Shown here one piece after another: positions 40,466 through 46,337 of a stretch of DNA of 46,337 nt. The position numbers and the translations under genes were made by a program. The DNA lies in contig CAZIDN010000026.1 in NCBI GenBank assembly GCA_964537875.1, positions 1 through 46,337 of the forward strand, read 5' to 3'. Positions within the stretch are counted from its first letter, which is position 1. Each line of letters starts with the position of its first letter. Source of the DNA: JAPKZH01 sp964537875 (GTDB taxonomy: Bacteria; Acidobacteriota; Aminicenantia; Aminicenantales; UBA4085). The notes beneath the pieces were generated by a model. That model was given only the letters and a program-made list of their open reading frames with translations, had not been told where the DNA came from and did no database searches.

Positions 40466-41956
40466 TCACTTAGGCCGCGGCACACCCCGCGACTCTCCCG
40501 GCCAATCCTCGAAGCCGTGAAAGCCGTCATCACCATAATCGGTTAGGCTTGGATAAACCGACCTCTCCGAAAAAAAGATACCGGCCTGCCCCGCCCCGGC
40601 TTGCAGGGCGACCATGACCGCGACACCCGCGACCACGTTGGCCTCGTCTTCCGGTTGTCCACCACTGTCCGTATCGACGGAATCACGCCCGCCCGCCCGG
40701 ACTCGCCGCACCAAGGATCCGAACTGGGAAACCATCGGTTCTTTATTAGGGATCTCGATGCGCCCGGTGTTGAAAATTTTTTCCGCTTCGAGGTAGAGTT
40801 CGCTCTTCGTTTTTTCCGCCCGGTTATAACCGAGCTGGAATTTTGCATAGGCGTTCGATGCCCAGTCACCCGAAAATTTATCACCCTGGACCGTATTGAT
40901 CTGATAATCCTTCAGCAGATCGCAATACTGCCTCGTGACTTCTTCCGGGTTGAATTTCGGCCTCACGCTTCGCACCACATCGACGATGACTTTCTCGCCC
41001 TCGAGGTGTCCAATCGCCATCGCGTACGAGTCCTTGCCCCCCCCTCCGGCAACGTCGACAAAGGCATAATACGGACCCACGGCCTGGCGGTAGGACAATT
41101 CCAGCGGCCGGTCGTGATTCACTGCGGCTTCGATCATGGCAGGATCCAGAAGGCCGCTGAGGTCGCTTCGGAATTGCGCCCCGTATTCCGTAGCAAAGCT
41201 CACGGGATCGCGCCGCCGTGCCGCATCCAGCCGCTTCTTCGAGAATGCCGGGAAGAAGAGCTCTGTCGCGCCCTGGAAGACGAGCACGTCGTCATTCTCG
41301 ACACCGTGGTAATGCTTCCAGTCGAAATACAGCTCACCCCTCATCCAATACGGACTAGAAATTTTTAACAATTTTGAGTGCGGCAATCGTAACCCGGGCC
41401 TGACAGCCTCGAGCACCTCTCTGTCAATGGAATGCCCTTCCGATTTCCAGAAGCCGACCTCATCAGCAATACACATTTGAATAGAGGCTCCCCTGACCCG
41501 CGCCAGATTGCACGGGAAAACCATGATGATCACACCATTCTTGAGCCGGATCTCATCGCTCGTCGTGCTCTCAATCGTCATCCTCAACATCGGGCTCCCC
41601 TCCATCTTTTTCAGGATGTAATTGAACTCGACCCTTGATTGTCGGCGCTGCTCCGTGCTGATAATCATCACTGTGGCGATCTCCCCTACCGAGAGCTGGT
41701 GCACCCGCCCGACAGCCTCAAAAATTGCCAGGTTGCTCGCAAGCTGATTCGATTTCCCCGAGCCACGTCCCGCCACGATCGTGCATTCGCCCCACTCCCG
41801 CGGACGATATCGCTCGAGTTTCGTCAGCTCCCGGAAGATCGACAACTCATCATCGGACAACGGCTCGCCATAGACCGATCGGAGAACCACCTTCTGGGCA
41901 GGACTCAGGCTCTTGTCGCCGATGACCTCCTCAATGAACTGAATGATGCCGCTCAT
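40466..41956 (-). CDS. Terminase large subunit
   Basis: 496 residues. The ATPase has Walker A in TIVAGRGSGKSNQLA near residue 65 and Walker B in MCIADEVGFW near 170. The C-terminal RNase H-like nuclease shows acidic residues in YAFVDVAGGGGKDSYAMA, QGDKFSGDW and PEDEANVVAG. This enzyme cuts concatemeric DNA and powers its entry into a procapsid. It is the only virion-assembly gene in the window. Its start overlaps the 32-residue gene by 4 bp. Both domains appear intact, so it is probably functional. Confidence 0.9.
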   Translation of the reverse strand: MSGIIQFIEEVIGDKSLSPAQKVVLRSVYGEPLSDDELSIFRELTKLERYRPREWGECTIVAGRGSGKSNQLASNLAIFEAVGRVHQLSVGEIATVMIISTEQRRQSRVEFNYILKKMEGSPMLRMTIESTTSDEIRLKNGVIIMVFPCNLARVRGASIQMCIADEVGFWKSEGHSIDREVLEAVRPGLRLPHSKLLKISSPYWMRGELYFDWKHYHGVENDDVLVFQGATELFFPAFSKKRLDAARRRDPVSFATEYGAQFRSDLSGLLDPAMIEAAVNHDRPLELSYRQAVGPYYAFVDVAGGGGKDSYAMAIGHLEGEKVIVDVVRSVRPKFNPEEVTRQYCDLLKDYQINTVQGDKFSGDWASNAYAKFQLGYNRAEKTKSELYLEAEKIFNTGRIEIPNKEPMVSQFGSLVRRVRAGGRDSVDTDSGGQPEDEANVVAGVAVMVALQAGAGQAGIFFSERSVYPSLTDYGDDGFHGFEDWPGESRGVPRPK

Positions 41957-42051
41957 CGCTTCCTCCTCCAGGCCGACCAGAAATAGTCGATCGAGAAAAA
42001 ACCGACGGCCGCAAATAAGGCCAGCGCCGTAATCAAGAGAAGTATTCTCAT
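41953..42051 (-). CDS. Tiny single-helix membrane protein (32 residues)
   Basis: MRILLLITALALFAAVGFFS forms one membrane helix, followed by a basic tail (WSAWRRKR). The start overlaps the upstream stop by one base (TGATG) and the stop overlaps the terminase start by 4 bp, so translation through it is likely needed to express the terminase. Function unknown; a holin- or leader-peptide-like role is possible. Confidence 0.6.
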   Translation of the reverse strand: MRILLLITALALFAAVGFFSIDYFWSAWRRKR

Positions 42052-42704
42052 CACTTCACCTCTTCCGGATCCTGGCTCTCATTGACCTGTGATCGTTCGT
42101 CCTGAGTCAAATGGTGAGGTTGTTTTTCGCCCTCCCCCCGAGAAACCCCGCTTTCATCCTTATCTATCCCCTTCCCGGGACACTCAGGACAATCCGCCGA
42201 CGTGGCCACGGGGCAAGCAGGGCCAGCCTGGCCGCCCTGGGCCGCTTCCGGCTCATCCACCCGGCTGTATGAGGTCAGGATAGCCTCTATATCAGCCTGG
42301 GATGATGACTGCCTGCCCTTGTCGATCTCCTTGAGGGCCAGGATCCCCATCCTCACGACATTTGAATATCCTATCCAGTTGCGACTCAATAGGGGTGACA
42401 ACTCAAGCCGTCCCTGCTTGATAGACTGCCCGTCGATGACTCCGTACTGCCTGATGTAAAGCCCCAAAATTTTCTGTACACCCAGGCCCTCGACTACGCT
42501 GTCCACCAGGATCTGTGCATCCGGCGTGATCGTATCGCCCCCGTGCGCCTGGACGAGATCTTCTCTAAGGTGGGACAACTCCCGACGCACCACCTGAAAC
42601 GTCCTGCCACGGGGGAGCTTCTTGCTGTTGACCCATGAATAAATGCCGGATTTGACACGTCTCACGGGAGGGGCCAGCGCGTCTCGTTTTGTCTTATCAG
42701 GCAT
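42051..42704 (-). CDS. Unknown protein before the terminase, possibly small terminase subunit
   Basis: 217 residues from the ATG at 42704 (GAGGT upstream; a GTG at 42716 is an alternative). The N-terminal half is helical (SGIYSWVNSKKLPRGRTFQV; QKILGLYIRQYGVIDGQSIK). The last 70 residues are low complexity, rich in Glu, Gln and Asp, with CPVATSADCPECPGKG. Small terminase subunits usually sit just upstream of the large one and are helical DNA binders, which fits position only. I do not recognise the sequence. Confidence 0.6.
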   Translation of the reverse strand: MPDKTKRDALAPPVRRVKSGIYSWVNSKKLPRGRTFQVVRRELSHLREDLVQAHGGDTITPDAQILVDSVVEGLGVQKILGLYIRQYGVIDGQSIKQGRLELSPLLSRNWIGYSNVVRMGILALKEIDKGRQSSSQADIEAILTSYSRVDEPEAAQGGQAGPACPVATSADCPECPGKGIDKDESGVSRGEGEKQPHHLTQDERSQVNESQDPEEVK

Positions 42705-42762
42705 GGAGTACCTCACTTTGTGTTAAATTGCTGAGAATAAACAAAATATATCGTAAATTGCC

Positions 42763-42819
42763 AAAAGCCGCATAGGCCGAAGGCGAAAGGTGACACGAAA
42801 GGTTGCGGCTTTTTCGCCT
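42763..42819. other. Hairpin with alternative pairing (possible pseudoknot)
   Basis: AAAAGCCGCA (42763-42772) and TGCGGCTTTT (42804-42813) form a perfect 10-bp stem. AGGCGAAA (42781-42788), inside its loop, can pair with TTTCGCCT (42812-42819) beyond the stem. The geometry allows a pseudoknot or mutually exclusive folds. Confidence 0.45.
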
Positions 42820-42995
42820 GTTTTCCCCGAGAGACGGACTGGATACGATGTCCAGCGCGTTCTGCCGGATAAGGCGAGCATCGAAGGGGCGGAAGTAAGG
42901 AAATCCGCTGCCTGTATCTCGGGCATTCGAGGCCCCTTCTGGGAGGCATTCATTCCAAGAGTGCCAAGACCCCCTTCTCTATAAATTTGTGTCAC

Positions 42996-43035
42996 TAATG
43001 GCATTAATGGCAGTAGAGTGCCAATAGTGCCAATA
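42996..43035. repeat. Cluster of 9-bp iteron-like repeats
   Basis: TAATGGCA occurs at 42996-43003 and 43005-43012. GTGCCAATA occurs twice in tandem at 43018-43026 and 43027-43035, roughly the inverse of the first pair. A further GTGCCAA lies at 42961. They lie just after the ATPase gene, as iterons often lie beside a replication gene. Confidence 0.5.
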
Positions 43036-43069
43036 ATGACAGTATGAGATATAGAGGGATACTTGGCGC

Positions 43070-44473
43070 TCATGAAGGAAACTCCCATGATGTTGTTTTG
43101 AATTTTCCGAAGCCTTGGGTTTTTGAAATAACGCGAAGCCTTTTTGCGCTTCTGAACAAGGTGCGGAAGGAAATCTGGGTTTCGCGGGCGGCTTTTTTTA
43201 TCTCCCCGAGTTCTTGGGGGCCATCCTGAAGTAAATCCCGAAGCCATGAATCAGAAAAATTTCTTTCTTCGGCCTCCTCTTTTTTCTCACTCGAGATAAG
43301 GATGTCTTCAGCGTCGGCTTCAACCGGCTTGTCCTCAAAAACAATTTTCGCTTCCATGCCTTCTCCGATGATACGAAAGGCTAAGCCCGGCGGCCTTCTG
43401 GAATAATTAGCCTTGAGCGACATGAGCAGGCGGCGCTCCGGATCGTCTTCGTCTCTTGTCACGGCGAGGATTGAGCGGGCGATCCCGGCGAGTCCGATTG
43501 AACCAGCGACCCTATGAATGGCTGCTTCTGCTTCGGCTTTTCTGAAATGAGCGACAAGCACGACGGCGATCCCCGCGTCTTCGGCAAAACCCGCCAAAGG
43601 CAGAAGGGCGGTGCGGACGCTAGGGTCTTCAAAGTATCTCGTCTTGGCCGGGAAAAAGGCCGTCAGCGGGTCGATAACGATGAGACCGATGTCTTTATTC
43701 CGTTCGATGATCCAGCGGACCTTTGCAATGTCCGTCAAATGAAAATCGGGTTCCTGAAGGATAATAATTTTCGAGCAGTCAGCCCCGTTCGCGTCGGCAC
43801 GCGGCCGGACGGCTTCAGCGATTGGATCTTCACCTAGAATAAATAGCGAGCTGCACCCAGTTGAAATTTGGGAGTCTGGAAGAGCGATCTTACGGCTGCA
43901 TTTTGAAGCCAGCGCAATTGTACAAAAGGATTTCCCGACTCCAGGATCACCGCAACACAGCGTCAGCATACTTTTAGGAATGCGGCCTGGCCAGAGCCAG
44001 GAAATACTCTTTGGCATTATTTTTTCCAACCCGATCACATTGACGTCCTTCGGCTGCTGGAGTCGGCGGATTTCATCGACGTCCTGGAGGATCTCGGTTA
44101 GGTCCATCGGGCCTCCGGTCTTCGATTCGGTCGCAAGTTCTTTTTGCAGCCGGCAGGCCAAACGGCGGGAAATAATGCGCTTTTTTAATTCTTGGACGCG
44201 GCCGACGAACATCTCCGGCGAAAGGTGTTGGAGGCCGGTCGTCAATTCGCCGACGAATGTAGCCGCTCCGTCCCCTCCTAGCCGTTCGGCCAGGATTGTG
44301 CCATCGATTTCATCCGGCTTCTTGTCCTCCCAAATTTCCGCGATGATTTTGAAAACCTTCTTTTCACGATCTGCCGAAAAATCCGCTTCCGAAACGTCCG
44401 TGGTTTCCAGAAGCGCGGGCTTCATCACCAACGATCCCAGGATGATCTTTGAGAGGCTAGGTGCGTCGCTCAT
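43070..44473 (-). CDS. AAA ATPase, RepA/DnaB-like replication helicase
   Basis: 467 residues. The N-terminal 100 residues resemble the DnaB N-terminal helical region (LSKIILGSLVMKPALLETTD; FKIIAEIWEDKKP). The ATPase core has Walker A CCGDPGVGKSFCTIAL near residue 190, Walker B IGLIVIDPLTAFF and a downstream motif VVLVAHFRKAEAEAAI, as in RepA-type helicases (AAA_25). A C-terminal segment of about 70 residues could be a winged helix. It probably unwinds DNA for replication of the element. The start overlaps the stop of the HTH gene by 4 bp; GAGGAAA serves as Shine-Dalgarno. Confidence 0.82.
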   Translation of the reverse strand: MSDAPSLSKIILGSLVMKPALLETTDVSEADFSADREKKVFKIIAEIWEDKKPDEIDGTILAERLGGDGAATFVGELTTGLQHLSPEMFVGRVQELKKRIISRRLACRLQKELATESKTGGPMDLTEILQDVDEIRRLQQPKDVNVIGLEKIMPKSISWLWPGRIPKSMLTLCCGDPGVGKSFCTIALASKCSRKIALPDSQISTGCSSLFILGEDPIAEAVRPRADANGADCSKIIILQEPDFHLTDIAKVRWIIERNKDIGLIVIDPLTAFFPAKTRYFEDPSVRTALLPLAGFAEDAGIAVVLVAHFRKAEAEAAIHRVAGSIGLAGIARSILAVTRDEDDPERRLLMSLKANYSRRPPGLAFRIIGEGMEAKIVFEDKPVEADAEDILISSEKKEEAEERNFSDSWLRDLLQDGPQELGEIKKAARETQISFRTLFRSAKRLRVISKTQGFGKFKTTSWEFPS

Positions 44474-44688
44474 CGCCGTTTCCTCATGTCATCCAGGACG
44501 ACCTCTTTGCTCTCGAGTTGCTCGTCCATCCGCTTTCGGTCGATTCGCAGTTGGCCACGACCGCCCCGGAGACTAGGAAGCCGCGTGAAGGGGATCAAAT
44601 GATTCCGGCATAGCACGTATAGGGACTTCGGATGCAGGCCGTAAGCCTCGGCCGCTTCGGGGATCGTCAGCCAGCGCCGGTCGGTCAT
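44470..44688 (-). CDS. Excisionase-type helix-turn-helix protein, third copy
   Basis: 72 residues: WLTIPEAAEAYGLHPKSLYV, then LCRNHLIPFTRLPSLRGGRG and LRIDRKRMDEQLESKEVV. The first helices and wing match the MerR/excisionase HTH. It leads into the ATPase gene through a 4 bp overlap, so it may control or help replication (as a loader or origin binder) rather than excision. It starts 8 bp after the stop of the 57-residue gene. Confidence 0.75.
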   Translation of the reverse strand: MTDRRWLTIPEAAEAYGLHPKSLYVLCRNHLIPFTRLPSLRGGRGQLRIDRKRMDEQLESKEVVLDDMRKRR

Positions 44689-44696
44689 CGGCCGTC

Positions 44697-44870
44697 TCAG
44701 GTCTTTTCCAGTTCGATTTTATAATCCGTCGCGAGCTTCTTGAGGCGCTTCCGGTAAATCAAATAATCTCCGCCGCAATCCAAAAGCCACAATCTCTCCG
44801 ATCGGGTCAGGACCCGGCGAAGCTGGCGAAAGAGGTTTCGGTCTTTCTCGAGTTCCTCATGGTTGGTCAT
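44697..44870 (-). CDS. Small helical protein (57 residues)
   Basis: MTNHEELEKDRNLFRQLRRV, then LTRSERLWLLDCGGDYLIYR and a basic end. AGGAG lies 9 bp before the ATG and the gene is the first of the leftward replication operon. No family recognised. I see no well-spaced promoter directly upstream on the minus strand. Confidence 0.6.
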   Translation of the reverse strand: MTNHEELEKDRNLFRQLRRVLTRSERLWLLDCGGDYLIYRKRLKKLATDYKIELEKT

Positions 44871-44941
44871 TTTATTTTCTCCTACACTAACAGCTTACCA
44901 CGGATTTTTTGGATATTGGTTTCACTACGCAAACTATCTTC

Positions 44942-44970
44942 TTGCCTATTAATCTGATTTGTGGTAGTAT
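44942..44970 (+). promoter_or_regulatory. Rightward promoter of the 249-residue unknown gene
   Basis: TTGCCT (44942-44947) and TAGTAT (44965-44970) are exactly 17 bp apart. The ATG at 44977 is 6 bases after the -10, so the mRNA would be leaderless. A half-site GTGGTA (44961-44966) overlaps the -10 and has an inverted partner TACCAC at 44896-44901, a possible operator. Confidence 0.65.
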
Positions 44971-44976
44971 ATGGAT

Positions 44977-45726
44977 ATGACAGAACAGGACATTGAAGTC
45001 GATCTCGGCATCCGCAAGAACCCTGTCGATCTCCAGCGGGTGAAGAAGGTTTATGCGGACTTGATTGGAGATAAGAAACACGCCGTCCCTTGCACCTGCC
45101 CCTCTTGCCTCTATCATCTACACAAGACGAAGGGCGGGGGATATGATAAAGAAGTTTTCTTCCTGGATTGGCTTTCGTTGGAAGTAAAGCTGTCCTTGAT
45201 AGATCAAAATGAGAAGATGTATTGGGAGGCCGCTTACAGTCCCAGCAAAAGTAAATTTAGCGTCGAATGGAAAGATTTATTCAGGGCCTGGGGGACCATC
45301 CAAGCCCTGGCCGATTTCGTGCGCAATAACTTCCCGGCCATCAACTCGAGCCCGCATAGGATAAAGTTAAAGCTATGGCGATTCAGAAAAAGCGGGGTGA
45401 GCGCGGCGCTTGAAAAAGAAATCATTCTGAATGGGATAAAGGCGAATCCTGTCGATCCGAAAATAAATGAAACCTGGCGAACTCTCCGCCTTGCTCAGAG
45501 GGTTGCTGATTATATCTACAAGCATCAGGATTGTGTTGTCACGCAAAGGGATCTCCGGCGGTTCTTTCAGAAGCCGGTTGAAGAGTTGATAGACCTCCGC
45601 CCGTGGCTGGACCTAAATTATGGGATTGTTTGCAAACAAGGGAAAAGGGAAAATCAAATCGTATATACCGGAACGATGAAGTCAAGTCGAGGCCGTTTTT
45701 TGTGTGTCAGTAAACGGATTCTTTAG
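44977..45726 (+). CDS. Unrecognised element protein with Cys-His cluster
   Basis: 249 residues from the second ATG (44977), chosen because the promoter would start transcription there; 44971 is the alternative. Residues 36-50 read CTCPSCLYHLHKTKGG, a possible zinc site. The rest is mixed alpha/beta with basic stretches (RIKLKLWRFRKSGVSAAL; VTQRDLRRFFQKPVEEL). I recognise no family. Being rightward, opposite to the replication operon, and having its own promoter and possible operator, it could be a repressor or a defence or immunity gene; that is speculation. It converges with the next gene, overlapping by 20 bp. Confidence 0.7.
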   Translation: MTEQDIEVDLGIRKNPVDLQRVKKVYADLIGDKKHAVPCTCPSCLYHLHKTKGGGYDKEVFFLDWLSLEVKLSLIDQNEKMYWEAAYSPSKSKFSVEWKDLFRAWGTIQALADFVRNNFPAINSSPHRIKLKLWRFRKSGVSAALEKEIILNGIKANPVDPKINETWRTLRLAQRVADYIYKHQDCVVTQRDLRRFFQKPVEELIDLRPWLDLNYGIVCKQGKRENQIVYTGTMKSSRGRFLCVSKRIL

Positions 45727-46201
45727 AGAAAAATACACCAGCGCTTGAGCTCGGTTTCTTTGGGTTTTTAAACTCCTCTTCCATTTCCTTCAACACATTC
45801 TCAACGATCGAAATAGGGATCGCGATTTTTGCTACTGTTCGCGCCCCCTTGTCATCAAGGGGATCGATACAACAAAAGGTTAAATTAAATTCGTAAGGAG
45901 TTTTGGCTACGGAAATAAAATTCGCATAGACTCTTTTCAATGATTCATCATTGATGATCGTGATCTCTTTCTTTTCCTCTGTTTTATCGACGGCCTTATT
46001 TCCCAAAAAACCGCCATCTTCAAAAAGGGCAAGAAAATTATCTTTATTACACCCAGTCAGTTTTTTGCAGTGCGGGCATTGAGCTTGATTCGCAAATAAT
46101 TTTGAAGTGTCAAATGATTCGCTCTGATCAAACCAAAGAGGCGAAGGAAACCATTTTCGGCAATGCAAGCAACGGATCGAAATTTTAGTGGTTTTAGACA
46201 T
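45707..46201 (-). CDS. Zinc-ribbon protein with DUF3467-like domain
   Basis: 164 residues from the ATG at 46201 (AGGAGG 7 bp upstream); the longer frame to 46309 has no such site. Residues 10-50 hold a CLHC and CPHC pair forming a zinc ribbon (CLHCRKWFPS; CPHCKKLTGC). The C-terminal part (VYANFISVAKTPYEFNLTFC; KIAIPISIVENVLKEMEEEF) fits the DUF3467 pattern of a small beta domain of unknown function. The pairing of a zinc ribbon with DUF3467 on a mobile element is not one I recognise. It has its own promoter at 46239-46266. Confidence 0.75.
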   Translation of the reverse strand: MSKTTKISIRCLHCRKWFPSPLWFDQSESFDTSKLFANQAQCPHCKKLTGCNKDNFLALFEDGGFLGNKAVDKTEEKKEITIINDESLKRVYANFISVAKTPYEFNLTFCCIDPLDDKGARTVAKIAIPISIVENVLKEMEEEFKNPKKPSSSAGVFFSKESVY

Positions 46202-46238
46202 AACGAAATCCTCCTGCCGATGAGATATGTATCGACAT

Positions 46239-46266
46239 AATATAACCGGCCGGGGATCGATGTCAA
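46239..46266 (-). promoter_or_regulatory. Promoter of the zinc-ribbon DUF3467 gene
   Basis: On the minus strand TTGACA (46261-46266) and TATATT (46239-46244) are 16 bp apart (or TATTAT with 18). About 30 bases of leader with a Shine-Dalgarno follow, unlike the leaderless promoters elsewhere in the element. Confidence 0.65.
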
Positions 46267-46337
46267 GAACAGGGATTTCAACGCTGTGATTCAGACAGTG
46301 GGAGCCCATTTCTGATTTCGCGCGAGGATGATCCGGG

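Larger units (their letters stand above)
42717..43069. other. Non-coding regulatory or origin-like stretch
   Basis: A 353 bp gap between the ATPase stop and the next gene. It holds a long-range hairpin (42763-42819) and a cluster of 9-bp repeats (42996-43035), described separately. Short frames here are not convincing. Candidate replication origin or operator. Confidence 0.5.
36513..46337. mobile_element. Integrated element in tRNA-Leu (satellite-like or reduced prophage), right end outside window
   Basis: It is bounded on the left by a tRNA-Leu 3' fragment next to a tyrosine integrase. Gene content: integrase, three excisionase-like HTH proteins, AAA ATPase, large terminase, zinc-ribbon DUF3467 protein and about eleven small or unknown genes, mostly on the minus strand with stop/start overlaps. 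No portal, capsid, tail or lysis gene is present in 9.8 kb. The chromosome side (kinases) and this side differ in gene size and density. Confidence 0.85.

Noticed and set aside
42723..43247. Minus-strand frame of 174 codons over the intergenic gap
   Set aside because: It overlaps the end of the ATPase gene in another frame, runs through the iterons and hairpin, and has no start signal or domain.

Overview
The window is about 46 kb of a bacterial chromosome with an integrated mobile element at its right end. Positions 1 to about 36,500 look like the core genome of a Gram-negative, carbohydrate- and protein-degrading bacterium. It has two Oar-like TonB-dependent receptors with a carboxypeptidase-regulatory-like N-terminal domain, two large Ser/Thr kinases fused to TPR repeats, secreted M28 peptidase and mutarotase-like proteins, a NamZ-type muramidase, a Tat-exported aldo/keto reductase and a remnant of a sulfatase-like gene. 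This gene mix fits the Acidobacteriota, in particular Candidatus Aminicenantes-like lineages. That is an inference from gene content; there is no rRNA marker in the window.

Left part (1-11,628, plus strand): a tightly packed catabolic locus. In order it holds the 3' end of a zinc alcohol dehydrogenase, a Gfo/Idh/MocA oxidoreductase, a D-2-hydroxyacid dehydrogenase, a two-helix small membrane protein coupled to a sodium:solute symporter, a secreted mutarotase-like protein, a creatinase/M24-fold protein lacking two metal aspartates, a second secreted paralogue, a PIG-L-type deacetylase and a xylulokinase-like FGGY kinase. Most junctions are 1-4 bp stop/start overlaps. Together they suggest uptake, deacylation, oxidation and phosphorylation of an unidentified sugar, sugar acid or amino-sugar conjugate.

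Middle (11,629-36,500, mostly minus strand): a UroD/MtaA-like protein, a glutamine-synthetase-like ligase, NamZ/DUF1343, an ABC-2 exporter pair, a plus-strand M28 peptidase, a coupled aldo/keto reductase and HGSNAT-like acetyltransferase, a TonB receptor, a decayed sulfatase-like gene, a second TonB receptor, a PH-domain membrane protein and two Ser/Thr kinases. Gaps between genes hold at least three dispersed repeat families. The most striking is a nested-palindrome element at 12,786-12,961 and 18,051-18,177. Its core carries two hairpins, one with a compensatory base-pair change between copies.

Right part (36,513 to the window end): an integrated element bounded on the left by the 3' part of a tRNA-Leu(CAA) gene next to a tyrosine integrase. 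It encodes three excisionase-type HTH proteins, two of them divergent across back-to-back promoters. It also has an AAA ATPase with a DnaB-N-like region, a large terminase subunit, many small genes including three of 57 codons or fewer, a zinc-ribbon DUF3467 protein and an unrecognised 250-residue protein. No portal, capsid or tail gene lies between the terminase and the attachment site, so the element may be a satellite or a heavily reduced prophage. Its right end is outside the window.
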